This document shows, piece after piece, positions 12,301 to 21,657 of a stretch of DNA of 64,000 nt; within the stretch, counting starts at the first letter, position 1, and each line of letters begins with the position of its first letter. Source of the stretch: Phallusia mammillata (taxonomy: Eukaryota > Chordata > Ascidiacea > Phlebobranchia > Ascidiidae); NCBI GenBank assembly GCA_003260075.1, contig QLIY01000021.1, positions 128,839 to 192,838 of the forward strand. The letters are read 5' to 3'. A model generated the notes under the pieces. It made no database searches. It worked only from the letters and a program-made list of their open reading frames with translations, and was not told the DNA's origin. The translations under genes and the position numbers were made by a program.

Positions 12301-15300
12301 ACCATCTTTCACCCTGATAAAGGTGACCTGTATAGGAAGTTGAAAAACTGGCATAAAAGACAATTGCCAGAAGAGCTCTATAAATTTGATTGCTGGCAGT
12401 AGTAAAACAGTTCGGCGAATTTATCTCCTAGAAAACTCCTAACCCACTGTTTAATGTTTACTGTATTTTTCTTCTTAGTGAGCCAGTTCCCGAACCCCAC
12501 TGCCCCGACACTGGATAAGGGATCATCGCCTAAACCAACATTTACTGCTCCACCACCATTGGCAACAGATCGTCCAAAAGCTTTTATCAGACCAGGTTTG
12601 TAATTTTGCTCAATCGGCTAATATATATACATATATATGTGAATTCATACAGTAAATCTAAACTGGAATTCAGTAATCCAGATCTTTACCTAATCTGGAC
12701 TATTTTTTGATCCAATTAGGTCCAGATTAACCAAGGTTTACTGTAATTTCACATTTTGGATGTTTTAACTATGCCACAACACTATATTCATTACAAAATG
12801 AAAAAACAACTACATCTTGGTTTGCTAAAATCATTTTTTTTTGGTTGTTAATTTTTGCAAAATTTTAGCAGTTGCTTGGAAACTATTTTCTTAACTGAAC
12901 CTTTTATTGGGTAATCTCTAATCAAGATATTTAACTTTTTTTTCTACTGCAGGGGACAAACCCATTTCTCAATCTCCCTCACCACGAGGAACATCCACAT
13001 TAACATATGGAGGACCTGAAAATGAAGTCCCACACACTAAACCGATCAAGTTTGATGGTGCAATGACTGAGGCAGCTTCAAATCTTAACAACCCACCGAA
13101 GGTCTGTGAAATTAATAGTGATTTTTTCAAAAATTATGACATGCAAAAGGGCTTGCAAATTTGTCCAGCCCTTTTTTGTGTGTGCAGTATGATTAGTTGC
13201 TTATTCCATTGTTGATGCATATCATTAGTTAAGAAAATAGTGCAGCTGATTTCAAGTTTAGATCAGAAAAAATTAAAAATTGTTGTCAATAAAAAATGGT
13301 CTGTATAAAAGCTATTTAAAAAGATTCGGAAACATAGACAGCAAAACATAAATTTGTTTGAACAGTTTCACTTAATGAAAAACAATAGAAAACCTTGGTT
13401 GTGTAGATTCGATAAAGTTAAAAAAATGAGTATGGATGAATAGCGTAAATCTTTTATTTTCAGCAAGTAAATTACAACAACAGAATAACACTGACCGTGA
13501 CGCCATTGACACAAGGAAGTAAATACAATACAAATATGAAAGAGACCTTTCTTTGACTCGTTTCTCCTTTTTCATGAAATCTCACTGTCATTGAGTATCT
13601 TACAAACTCATTTGAAAGCGCTTCAAAGGCAACACAGCATATCACTTGCTTTCATACATGCCAGAATACAAAAGAAAGAAAAGTCTTCTCTGGTGTTGTT
13701 GTTAAGCAACATGTTTCAGCTGGGAACAGTATAAAAGAGCACCTCTGTTAAAAACAGGCACTGGTTAAGTTTAAACGGTTTCCAGTTGATGGTTTATTGC
13801 ATGACAACATTGCCTAAATGTTTCACTTAGCTATCGTAGATCAGAGTCATGACACTGTACTAGCAAACACAGTTTTGTATTTTAACAGTTTGTTTTAACA
13901 GAAAAACAATTTGTATTTTGTTCCAAGAAGTAGCTTATGGTTTGTGGGGCCACAGCTAGTTTAAGTTACCACCGACCTATGGACAAGAGCAAATCTGTCA
14001 TTGAACATTAGTGTAATAAAGTTTCAGTCAGTTAAAAAAACACTTTCTTATATTGACTAGTTTGGGTCGGAACAGAAAACCATACCGAGGAATATGAATA
14101 AAGCCTTGGCAAAGAAAAGTAACTTTATAATAAAATCTCGATTTAATTTTTTCAGGACTTTTTTGGTTTTTGATACATTACCAGCATAATTCCTGTTTTT
14201 ATGTTTGTCAAATAAATTTGAATACATGTGCTAAATTTAAACCTTTGCTTAGGTTGTCAACATCAAAGAGCTTAGAGAACAACCTGAAGTTAATCTGGTG
14301 CCATTTTCAGCAACATTTCAAGCAAAGTAAGTTTAAAAGTTTTTTGAAATTGGCTTGTTTTGTAGCCATCAGCTCTTTAGGGTCCCAAGGGGGATTGCAA
14401 TGCATTTCTTGGTTATTGTGTTAAAATCAGAAAGATTTAGTTTACTTTCTTCACCAAGATAGAAGTAAAAAAAGGTTCAAAATACCTGCATGGCCATGCA
14501 AGTGTGCTGTTGGATATCAAATTAATAAACAATGCAACAGCCGTTTTTTGTCAACATCCACACTGACTAACAGTATATATTCACTGTCTTTCTAACTAGT
14601 CAACTATATAAAAATCTTAAACAACATGTGCGATTATGAAGTTAATATATTCATCAGAGCTCAAGATCACGATCGTACATACATGTACATATTCACTCAT
14701 GATCGAGAGTTCTGTATAATAACGGAGGTATTTAGTTGCTGATTTCTTTGTGACTCATTTGTGTTCAGTAAATGTAATATGTACAAAGACTGTAACTGCC
14801 CCTATGTGATAACTATGTCGACAGCAGTGTCTAAGCATAGCTATGGGATGGGCTGAGCCAAGCCAGAACCAAATAGTCGGTACTGAGCATCGCCGTTTTT
14901 GATGATAAGTGCTGAGCCGAGCAGTTGCACAAACTGGCCTGAGCATTAGGTTTGCATATTCATACCTTTTAAAGGGTATCCAAGAACAATAGGTTTTTGT
15001 TAATGCATTGAATGGTGAAAAATGCGTACTTCTGGGGCCTGTACAGCTTAATACACCTAGAAATGTTACAAAACTAGCGTATAATTGAGAACGTTTTGTG
15101 GCTCACAATGCACCAAGCATTACTGTGAGATGCTCTGTGTTCATCCAAACAGACTGTTGCAGTTTTAGCCCAACCCTAATAACAATTACTTTTATTTCAG
15201 GGATGACGTTCCACCGGGTGCAGCTGCAGAGGTACAGAAAGTTTTAGATTCTGTGGTGGCAGAACGACAAAAGACTGATAAACAGCAAACACAGTCGATG

Positions 15301-15364
15301 TCAATGTTGCCAAATTCTGCCACAACGTCAGGTCAGACATCAACACCCATTGACACAACAAAGA

Positions 15365-15438
<74 letters not shown>

Positions 15439-18400
15439 GCAGTTTAAGTTCATTGCTTGGAGGGCACAAGCCTGCTGCAGGTAAAATACCTAATAAAACC
15501 ATTGATTTATTGTTTTGTCAACCATTTTTGTCAAAACAAAGAAAAAATCTTATGCTTTCCATATTGCATGTTCCATTATAAAAAAGAAACTTTCCTTTAG
15601 CTAAACTTTAAAACTTATAGCACGGCGATCATTCAACAAGCATTTATAAATCAGTTGCATAAATGAATATGTTCAAGCTTTTCCCAAATGAACATTTTTA
15701 ACTTTTTGCCAAATGCAAGTGATTAAATTATTAACCTTCAACAAAAATTTTCCACTATTGTTTTGCACTTACTGTTTTGTAACATAATTCTGTTTGAAAT
15801 GCCAAATAAATTGAAATAATAATTTTTCAGTTTAAGCTCTCCCAGCATAAACATAACAACTTAACTTTTCTGCAGCTGATGTTTCAAAGCGGATGACACC
15901 AGTATTTGGAAGTCTAAGTAGTAACACATCATCAAACTATGGTTTGGGAAACTTATCCAAACCAGGAAGCTCACCATTCTCGCTATCGTTAACAGGTATA
16001 TTGTTAATTTCCACCATAAAATATTTCTTCACAAATATAAAAACGTTAAATATTTGATGCAAATATTTAAAGTTTTTTAAAAGCTGAGGCATAAGTCGTG
16101 ATGGCCATTATTTTCATGTATATGGTAAACAAAATGTGTAAATTTAGGTGGTTTGGGTTCAACAACACAGACTAAGAAGATTGAAACTCTAAATACACCA
16201 GCACAACTAACTACAGGTAGCTTAAAAATGCATCAATACAGCCTTGAAAACATGAATGGTCCAAAAATTCAATCGAATGGTTTTTCATGCAAAACAGATA
16301 ATGGGTACATAAAAAAAGTATCTCATGCGTAATGTTTTTAGAAACTGGTCAGACAGCCAAAGGAAAACTAAGTATGGATGCTCTTCCGAAAACCTCTGAA
16401 AAGGTAAAGTTTTTGTAAACTGTCTTTTTATAAATCATAATCGAGTCAGTCTCCCAAGCATTCCCACATTGCAAGGCACAAGCTAGAAAAATAAGATTTA
16501 ATTCTGAGACTGGCTAGATGTGGTGTAATGCCTACAATGGGCCTGACATACTATGATTTACGGATGCTTCAGGGCTGATCCCAGTGTGAATGCATGTACA
16601 TAATAGCTGTTTATTTTATTGTTTATTATTGGCCCTTTTTAAAATGTACAGACTGAGTTTGGTGGATTTGCGTTCCAACCACGAGGTAGTGCATCGTCAC
16701 CTTCAGTGTTCGAGCTGTTAAAAACTTCGAACAGGAAGCAAGAAGAAAATAAAACTGGCCAAGGTTCACCAAAACCAACAGCAAACGAAGGTTGGTGGGA
16801 AAAAAACTTAAAATTGATAAGCACATTCATATAATTACCCAATTAAAAAGTGTGTTTTTATGCCACACGCTGATAAATTATATTTTTAACATTGTGTTTT
16901 CATGGGTTGGTATTGTTTTGTTTTTTATTATTGTTAGTCAACATGTCAGTTAGATAAAACCAGGTAAAAAAAGAAAAAGAGCATGGTTTAAATTACACAA
17001 CACTTTACTTTTTAGGGAAACTACCCACAGCCCCGACAAGCAGTGCTACAGAAACCAGCACAAGGTCACCCTTAAAAACCCAACCACCCTCTGCTGAAAG
17101 TGCACTTACCTATTCACTTTCTAAATTGCCTATTTCTACCAAACCACCCCAAGCCCAAAAAACAGCCCCGGAAGAGGAACAACAAAAAACACCCCCAGCT
17201 ATACAGCATGAACATCAAAAAGATTTCAAACCCAAAATAGCCATTGCTGTGGCGACCGGGTCAGTCCCTGAAGGGACCGAAGAAGCACCTACTGAGAGAA
17301 AGGTCCAGTCTGAAGTTGAGGTTACCCCTGGGAGTAAATTACCCCCTCTGTCAGCAGCCCCAGCCTCTGCAGGGTTTGGATTTGGGGGTACCCCTGGAGA
17401 GGGGATGTTTTCACAAGCTGGGAGCTCACAAGAAGGTGAATTATAGTAGTCTGCCTTTTATTATAGTATTATTATAGCAACTATTAAAGGATAACAATAT
17501 CAAGTTAGTTGTAATTTTGCTGTTAGATACAGTAAGCGTCAGTTAATCTGAACCCGTTTGGACCAAAAAAACCTTCCGGTTTAGGGGAAGATCCTGATTG
17601 TTGGTTAGTTCCAGCCTTACCACATTACAAATGTTTTGTACTTTGAGTTTTGTCTAAATAAGGTGAAGATCCGAATTAAGTAAATCTGGTTTAGCAGAGG
17701 TTTACTGTATATTAAAAACAACTTGTGATCATACATGCTTTCTAGCCAACTGTTTACATGTTTTGAGTTTAGCTTGAGTTTGCTGCTTACCTCTACATAT
17801 ATTACTGGTTGGAACTATGTTAAATTGTTTACCAGAACACAATATTTTTTATCAGGTCCAGTTTTTGGCAAAACACCCAGTCTAGGCAGTTTTTCAAACT
17901 TCGGAAAACCTGTGGCTATAAGCACAAGTGCCCCAGTTTTTGGTTCAGGTAAACATATTTTATATATTTTAGTTCATTGGCTTCCAAACTGTGTTTTGTG
18001 TCCTGAAATTGGTGGCTGATGTTGAAAAGGTATTTTTAAGTTTGTAAAATGATTTTGAAATATTATCTGAATACAAATAACAGTTCAACAAATAACGTAC
18101 AATTTACTTGTTTTCTTTTCATCCCACACATTTTTATTTAAGCACCCCCCCCCCAATATTATCTGAATACAAATAACAGTTCAACAAATAACGTACAATT
18201 TAGTTGTTTTTTCATCCCACACATTTTTATTTAAGCTAACCTTTTCAATGTATTTAACACCTTCCAATAAACATTTCCTAGGGCTGTGTTATTACAAAAC
18301 GTCTAGTTGCCACTGTTTCTTATAAAAAACCTGTTAGTACAAAAAAAAATCTACATTAACTGTTTACAAGCCAATTAAATACCAGGCCCTTCATCTTAAA

Positions 18401-19641
18401 CTTAGACTTGTTGATATGGAGGTTCTTTTCTACGGGAAATTTGTTTATGGTTTAGTAACATATATTTTTGACATTGACATTTAAAAATATTATACTTCTA
18501 AATTTCAGGTAGTGCTGCTCTCGCTGCATTTGGGTAAGCAATCTTTGTAAACTGTATCAAACATATATTATCTCATCAAGCCTTTGTATGCAACAAGGCG
18601 TAGAATTGAAAAATACAAAAGCTGTGGACGCTTTGTTGTATAAAAATGCTTGTAAATATGTCTCAATATTTACCCCCCCCCCTTGTGTGCAACAAGGCGT
18701 AGATTTGAAAAATACAAAAGCTGTGGACGCTTTGTTGTATAAAAATGCTTGAAAAAACTTTAGTGTTATGTAAATATGCCTCAATATTTCAAATCTTTTA
18801 CTAGGGATGGGCCGAGCCAACCAGAACCCAACTATCGCTATTTTTGATGCTCGGTACTCGGCCGAGCAGTTGCACAAACTGACCTGAGCATTAAATTTGC
18901 AAATGCATGCCCTGTTAAATGCGAAACGAGTGTGATCATCACCGTAAGATGCTCGGTGCTCAACCACAAAACATTTGCAGTTTTGGCCCATCCCTTGTTT
19001 TTACCAACCTGAAAATTAACAATTAAATTAATTAATTTAAATTAACAATCACATTGAATCTTAAACTATAAGACTGTTGCAGTAACTGTATGACTTCTTG
19101 TAAAAGTCCTTTTTTTCATTTAGCGCTGCACCATCATTCGATTCAATATCCTCTGGCCAACCCCCTGCATCTGTTGCCTCCACATCTTCTGTTGGTTCCA
19201 GTGTGTCTACAGCGACCCCTGGTGGATTGTTTGGTACAGCTGCCTCCACAGCGACCTCCAGCGGGACTTTTGGATCCGTGACGTCTACATCTACAGCACA
19301 AAGTGGACTGTTTAGTGCTCCAGTCTCTACAGCGGCTCCTAGTGAATCTTTTGGAACCACAGCTTCTACAACGACATCTAGTGGTCCATTTGGTACAACA
19401 GCAACACCTAGTGGTCCTTTTGGGGCGGCTGCGACAACAGCGGCATCTAGTGGTCCTTTTGGCACTGCAGCCACCACTGCGGCACCTAGTGGGCCTTTCG
19501 GTGCCCCAGCCTCCATAGCGGCATCTAGTGGATCATTTGGTGCCCCAGTCTCCACAGCGGCATCTAGTGGTCCTTTTGGTACTGCAGCCACCACAGCGGC
19601 ACCTAGTGGGCCTTTCGGTGCCCCAGCCTCCATAGCGGCAT

Positions 19642-19717
<76 letters not shown>

Positions 19718-21382
19718 CCCCAGTCTCCACAGCGGCATTTAGTGGTCCTTTTGGCACTGCAGCCACCACAGCGGCACCTAGTGGTCCTTTCGGTGCCCCA
19801 GCCTCCACAACGACATCTAGTGGTCCATTTGGCACTGCAGCCACCACAGCGGCATCTAGTGGTCCGTTCGGTGCTTCAGCTTCCACAGCGGCACCTGGTG
19901 GGTCATTTGGTTTCGGAGGAGGTGGTGGCGGTTTTTTAAGCGGTCTTGGTTCCAGCGCAACAAACCAACCGGCATCAAATCCTTTCGCTGCAGCTGAGAC
20001 CAGCAACACTGCGCAAAGCACTCGTAAGTTTAAAGTGCCTAAAAACACTCTTCCTTAAAAGTATCCCGCGCCGTAATTGTTAAATCTGCCCTACACCACG
20101 TATAGGGCTTGTGACGTCATCACCAACTCTTTTTATCCTATTTTAACTAATGCTTTTTTTCTGAAGTACTAGGTCATGCTTCTTGGTAGTTGGGTTTAAA
20201 CCACCTTAACAATCAATCTTCAGTGGTGAAAAGTTTTTAGTTTGCGACATTTTATACTTTGTTTTATGTTCAGAGTCTTCGTTGTTCGGAAATACTGGTT
20301 CTGGCTCGTTTTCGTCTTCATTCGGACAACAACAACAACAGCAGCAATCTGGTTTTGGTTCAACTCAATCCCAAGGTTTCAATGCATTTAGCAAACCTAC
20401 AACGGGTGAGTGTTTGTTGCTTCGTGTTAATTTGAAAATCTAAACCTGTTTTTCATTCGATCTAACTCAAGTCCGTGAAGTTCATGCAAAACTTTGCCAT
20501 CTGTCGATCACCTTTTTACTAACTGATGACACACTAAACATACCCGGTTTAATTAACAACATCAATTTCGTAGGTGGATTCGGTTCGCCGCCTGCTTTTG
20601 GAGGTTCATCTGGCTTCGGTTCGAAAGCGGTATTCGGTACTACACCCGCATTCGGTTCTCCCGCCGGATTCGGATCACCATCGAGCGGTTTTGGAAATCC
20701 TGCAGCATTCAGTAGTCCGCCGGGGATTACCCCAGTTGCTACGTCAGCAGGTCACGTGTTCGGCTCAGTGTCAGGAGGCGGCTTTGCGTCGTAAGTATTT
20801 GATATCTTGGAACTATTTTCCAAGCGTAGAACTCATTAAAGATTCTATATATTTTACAAATATTTGCAGATTCGGTTCCCAGACCCAATCAAGCGGATTC
20901 GGTGGCTTAGCAAGTCAAAACACTGAAACGGGATTCGGTAATCTCGCCCAACAGAATCAAGGAGGATTCGGATCCTCTGGCGGTGGATTCGGAAGCACCG
21001 GAGGGTTTGGAGGCAGTGCACAATCTGGAGGATTCGGATCGCTGGGTAGTTCTGGAGGTGGATTCGGTTCCAGTGGTGGAGGATTCGGTTCAACGCCTTC
21101 TGGTGGATTCGGATCCTTCGAAGGCGGTGGTAACGAATCTAGCACTGGCGGATTTGGGGCCTCACCTCAACAACAACAGCAGTGAGTTATTCGTTTGGAT
21201 TTGAAATTATCTTTAAGAAGCAAAACAAATTGTGCTGTAATTTCCCTTTCCCTTTCTTGAACCTTATGAGTTTACAACTGAAGTACCGAATGTGTTGTTA
21301 AATTGACTGGCATCGAGGTGCACATTATCACTTCTGCAATTTGACTTTCAGAAACAAGCCATCATTCAGCTCGTGGCGGTAA
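801..21382 (+). CDS. NUP214: NUP214-like nucleoporin, 5'-partial, 35 exons
   Basis: Homologue of NUP214/CAN, the FG nucleoporin on the cytoplasmic face of the nuclear pore that works with NUP88 and NUP62 in mRNA and protein export. Exons: 801-830, 1203-1440, 2031-2146, 2631-2754, 3139-3308, 3614-3757, 4038-4175, 5232-5335, 6032-6162, 6473-6556, 6647-6816, 7165-7374, 8072-8203, 8664-8764, 8827-8919, 9401-9576, 10735-10872, 11382-11453, 11516-11608, 12479-12595, 12953-13101, 14253-14326, 15201-15480, 15876-15995, 16148-16216, 16342-16403, 16652-16790, 17016-17435, 17856-17948, 18509-18533, 19124-20023, 20274-20405, 20574-20790, 20870-21181, 21352-21382. All have AG/GT borders and matching phases. 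Domain order (propeller, coiled coil, FG tail) and local similarity (LLWLSTYQVAVTY, MLSTDGKLC, KVVNIKELRE) match vertebrate NUP214. About the first 240 residues lie upstream. Two C runs inside exons break the literal frame. Confidence 0.93.
1560..1725 (-). mobile_element. hAT-type MITE (CCGGTTC family), left end damaged
   Basis: Ends in AATCCCACCACTG and shares its body with the complete element at 59610-59771, in the opposite orientation. The start lacks the expected CAGTGGTGGG terminus. It contains a short hairpin, TCATGAAATTTTATGA. Confidence 0.6.
2166..2572. mobile_element. hAT-type MITE, GAGC-rich family
   Basis: Bounded by TAGGGATGGGCC and GGCCCATCCCTA inverted ends. Flanks ATGGTTAT (2158-2165) and GTGTTTAT (2573-2580) fit a decayed 8-bp target duplication. 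Subterminal regions carry repeated GAGCACCGAGCAT/ATGCTCGG motifs. It lies in the NUP214 intron between exons 2031-2146 and 2631-2754. Confidence 0.75.
3614..6556 (+). CDS. NUP214: NUP214 exons: linker after the propeller
   Basis: Five exons (3614-3757, 4038-4175, 5232-5335, 6032-6162, 6473-6556) encode about 200 residues rich in Ser, Thr, Pro, Lys and Gln, with several TP and SP dipeptides. No folded domain is visible. The position between propeller and coiled coil matches the disordered linker of vertebrate NUP214. Phases run 0, 0, 2, 1, 1 without a break. The intron from 4176 to 5231 carries two hAT-type MITEs in series. Confidence 0.85.
3856..3901 (+). repeat. Fragment of the GCAGCTGGTGACAAGAGATTG repeat
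   Basis: GCAGCTGGTGACAAGAGATT occurs here and again at about 5578. The second site is one end of an inverted-repeat element. This copy has no visible partner end. Confidence 0.4.
4229..4741. mobile_element. hAT-type MITE, GAGC-rich family
   Basis: Starts TAGGGATGG and ends in a decayed GGCTTGGCCTATCACTG terminus. Flanks GTAGCTTA (4221-4228) and GTAGCTTC (4742-4749) match at 7 of 8 positions. An internal GGCCCATCCC near 4670 followed by GCACCGAGCATC suggests a nested or composite element. Confidence 0.7.
4755..5063. mobile_element. hAT-type MITE (CAGGGGTCGGCAA family)
   Basis: Terminal inverted repeats CAGGGGTCGGCAA and TTGCCGACCTCTG with an exact 8-bp target duplication TTCTAACT at 4747-4754 and 5064-5071. 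It is 309 bp, non-coding, and sits immediately next to the previous MITE. Confidence 0.85.
5574..5724. mobile_element. Short inverted-repeat element (GTGCAGCTGGTGAC)
   Basis: The left end reads GTGCAGCTGGTGACAAGAGA and the right end CTCTTGTAGCCATCTGCAC, its imperfect reverse complement. About 150 bp and non-coding. No clear target duplication was seen, so the superfamily is unassigned. Confidence 0.5.
6647..8919 (+). CDS. NUP214: NUP214 exons: central coiled coil
   Basis: Five exons (6647-6816, 7165-7374, 8072-8203, 8664-8764, 8827-8919) encode about 235 residues with heptad-like spacing. Examples are the stretch after ADSIRSEIVDFDRELASFL, the stretch around DVVKLCDFRNDIIKL, and REAIKQTDSALDEQWQKF. 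The last matches the vertebrate segment VKFAVQDVNDVLDLEWDQH in position and pattern. In vertebrates this coiled coil assembles with NUP88 and NUP62; the same role is inferred here. The donor of the last exon is after GSER (8919), because only that gives phase 2 for the next exon; an earlier GT would open a stop. Confidence 0.88.
7751..8049 (+). repeat. Out-of-order intron copy between two C runs
   Basis: Bases 7762-8039 nearly duplicate 8256-8536, which lies downstream of exon 8072-8203. The copy was placed upstream of that exon and is bounded by C runs 7751-7761 and 8040-8049. The exon itself is not copied. Confidence 0.75.
9401..14326 (+). CDS. NUP214: NUP214 exons: Ser/Thr/Pro-rich region and VVN motif
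   Basis: Seven exons (9401-9576, 10735-10872, 11382-11453, 11516-11608, 12479-12595, 12953-13101, 14253-14326) encode about 273 residues rich in Ser, Thr and Pro. Two family anchors are visible. The block KISPKKTSQLSQILGSRK aligns with the vertebrate segment after the coiled coil (KLSPMKQAQLRNFLAKRK). The junction PPKVVNIKELREQPEVN aligns with vertebrate PQVVNVQELKNNPATP. Phases are continuous throughout. The intron 9577-10734 contains a hAT MITE and 11609-12478 contains both a hAT MITE and a LINE-tail inverted repeat. Confidence 0.86.
9647..10203. mobile_element. hAT-type MITE (CAGGGCTACTCAAACT family)
   Basis: Ends CAGGGCTACTCAAACT and AGTTTGAGAAGCCCTG are inverted repeats. An exact 8-bp target duplication CACTAGAA lies at 9639-9646 and 10204-10211. 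Internally, GCGACCCC motifs recur at both ends. Its left about 90 bp is doubled across a C run at 9747-9756. Confidence 0.85.
10905..11145 (+). repeat. Direct duplication across a C run, with a length difference
   Basis: 10905-10994 repeats 11007-11145, with the C run at 10996-11005 between them. The first copy lacks about 46 bases (after CCACTTACAT) that the second has, as expected for two alleles differing by an indel. Confidence 0.7.
11657..11980. mobile_element. hAT-type MITE, GAGC-rich family, exact TSD
   Basis: Ends TAGGGATGGGCCGAGCC and GCACATCCCTA, with an exact 8-bp target duplication TTATTTAT at 11649-11656 and 11981-11988. This is the best-bounded member of the family also seen at 2166, 4229, 14842 and 18802. 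A C run (11926-11936) interrupts its right arm. Confidence 0.88.
12032..12400. repeat. LINE/Penelope-like tail in inverted arrangement, plus C-run duplication
   Basis: 12032-12159 is repeated at 12171-12296 across the C run 12160-12170. The second copy (ACCTATACAGGTCGCCTTTATC) faces an inverted partner GATAAAGGTGACCTGTATAGG at about 12317-12337, forming a large hairpin. The right side ends GCCAGAAGAGCTCTATA, shared with 9299 and 44763. Confidence 0.6.
12650..12743. mobile_element. Pogo-like MITE with TA target site
   Basis: 94 bp from CAGTAAATCT to GGTTTACTG, flanked on both sides by TA. Related in its ends to the elements at 17530-17707 and 37322-37492. Confidence 0.65.
13372..14160. other. 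NUP214 intron stretch, no feature seen
   Basis: Part of the intron 13102-14252. No conserved reading frame, RNA gene or bounded repeat was recognised. The small open frames on either strand have no family resemblance. Confidence 0.5.
14842..15178. mobile_element. hAT-type MITE, GAGC-rich family, decayed
   Basis: Starts TATGGGATGGGCTGAGCC and ends GTTTTAGCCCAACCCTA. The internal order of motifs matches the 11657-11980 element. No clear target duplication; its right edge is only about 20 bases from the NUP214 acceptor at 15200. Confidence 0.6.
15201..16403 (+). CDS. NUP214: NUP214 exons: pre-FG region with a 70-base C run
   Basis: Four exons (15201-15480, 15876-15995, 16148-16216, 16342-16403). 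The first contains 70 consecutive C (15367-15436) after DTTKK. Read literally this gives poly-proline and then Gln-Ala-Val-stop. The downstream exon reads sensibly only in the frame SSLSSLLGGHKPAA, so the run has the wrong length or is not genomic. The next exon carries the isolated FG-type motif TPVFGSLSS; the other two are Ser/Thr/Lys-rich. Confidence 0.83.
15367..15436 (+). repeat. 70-base C run inside an exon
   Basis: Uninterrupted C. Unlike the short runs, its flanks (ACAACAAAGAAA and AAGCAGTTTAAG) are not copies of each other. It shifts the NUP214 frame. Confidence 0.9.
16445..16605 (-). mobile_element. SINE-like repeat fragment
   Basis: Shares CCCAAGCATTCCCA, CAATGGGCCTGA and GCTTCAGGGCTGATCCCAGT with copies at 23498, 25228, 35783, 53925 and 63045. 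The tRNA-like head is not present here. Confidence 0.55.
16652..18533 (+). CDS. NUP214: NUP214 exons: start of the FG region and a 25-nt microexon
   Basis: Four exons (16652-16790, 17016-17435, 17856-17948, 18509-18533). Sparse FG-type motifs appear (EFGGFAFQPRG, GFGFGGTPGEG, PVFGKTPSLG, PVFGSG) in Ser/Thr/Pro-rich sequence. The 420-nt exon is unusually rich in Pro, Glu and Lys. The last exon is only 25 nt (GSAALAAFG) and changes phase from 1 to 2, so skipping it would frameshift the protein; it is therefore probably constitutive. FG motifs bind transport receptors in the family. Confidence 0.85.
17530..17707. mobile_element. Pogo-like MITE with TA target site
   Basis: Runs from CAGTAAGCGTCAGTTAATC to GCAGAGGTTTACTG, flanked by TA at 17528-17529 and 17708-17709. 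It contains two facing GAAGATCC motifs. Confidence 0.65.
18058..18236 (+). repeat. Direct duplication across a C run
   Basis: 18058-18144 and 18155-18236 are near-identical, with a 10-base C run at 18145-18154. Intronic. Confidence 0.75.
18581..18790 (+). repeat. Direct duplication across a C run
   Basis: 18581-18672 and 18683-18790 share GCAACAAGGCGTAGA and the following about 80 bases, with a 10-base C run at 18673-18682. The second copy has a short insertion. Confidence 0.75.
18802..18996. mobile_element. hAT-type MITE, short GAGC-rich member
   Basis: 195 bp from TAGGGATGGGCCGAGCC to GGCCCATCCCTT. Flanks TCTTTTAC and GTTTTTAC agree at 6 of 8 positions. It is an internally deleted relative of 11657-11980. 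Confidence 0.7.
19124..20023 (+). CDS. NUP214: NUP214 exon: 13-residue FG tandem array
   Basis: Largest NUP214 exon. It encodes about 16 copies of a 13-residue unit of the type SGPFGTAATTAAP, alternating with SGPFGAPASIAAS, so the DNA is a 39-bp coding minisatellite (about 19203-19909). It then passes into [18 protein letters not shown], the counterpart of vertebrate GGGFFSGLGG, and NPFAAAE. A 72-base C run (19645-19716) interrupts the array one base out of frame; without correction translation ends 24 bases later. The number of units is therefore uncertain. The unit sequence is far more regular than the FG tail of vertebrate NUP214. Confidence 0.88.
19645..19716 (+). repeat. 72-base C run inside the FG minisatellite
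   Basis: Uninterrupted C between GCGGCATCTG and GCCCCAGTCTCC, both normal parts of the 39-bp repeat. It probably marks an unresolved section of the tandem array. Confidence 0.85.
20274..21382 (+). CDS. NUP214: NUP214 exons: C-terminal FG domain and stop
   Basis: Four exons (20274-20405, 20574-20790, 20870-21181, 21352-21382). Dense FG motifs include GGFGSPPAFGGSSGFGSKA and PAFGSPAGFGSP, which align closely with the vertebrate C-terminus (FGGSPGFGGVPAFGSA). FGGLASQNTETGFGNLAQQ matches vertebrate FGTLASQNAPTFGSLSQQ. Short CAA/CAG-encoded Gln tracts occur near 20326-20348 and 21169-21181. The last exon completes a Gln codon and reads NKPSFSSWR-stop (TAA 21380-21382), close to the vertebrate GGWRS end. 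In vertebrates this segment binds CRM1/XPO1 and NXF1. Confidence 0.92.
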
Positions 21383-21600
21383 GAGGCTTAAATGAAGTGC
21401 ACAGTAAGACTGTCTCTTGTGGACCATGGTGGATTTCAAAGCAAAAAAACTGCCTGATTTGCTATTTGTAAATAAACTACTGCTTGAAAATGGTTCTCTT
21501 TTTTCTGTGTAAAAAGGTAAACACTTTTTGGCAACATCGAGTGATTTATGCTTCGGCGTACTGTCATTTAATTCTTGACTAAAATAAAAAGGAGTGATCC
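21383..21600 (+). other. NUP214 3' UTR with candidate polyA signals
   Basis: AATAAA hexamers at 21471-21476 and 21583-21588 follow the NUP214 stop codon. Which one is used cannot be told from sequence. Confidence 0.5.
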
Positions 21601-21657
21601 CAGCATTGAACACATCAATGATGTATCTGCCTTAACTTTCGACACGGTACCCACCAA

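Noticed and set aside
19061-20048. Ala/Gly-rich open frames antisense to the NUP214 FG array
   Set aside because: Mirror frames of a GC-rich minisatellite and a poly-C run. They have no start context or splice support.
20574-20850. Alternative + strand frame beginning MDSVRRLLLEVH
   Set aside because: Out of frame with the FG coding frame of the same exon, which is supported by splice phase and family match.
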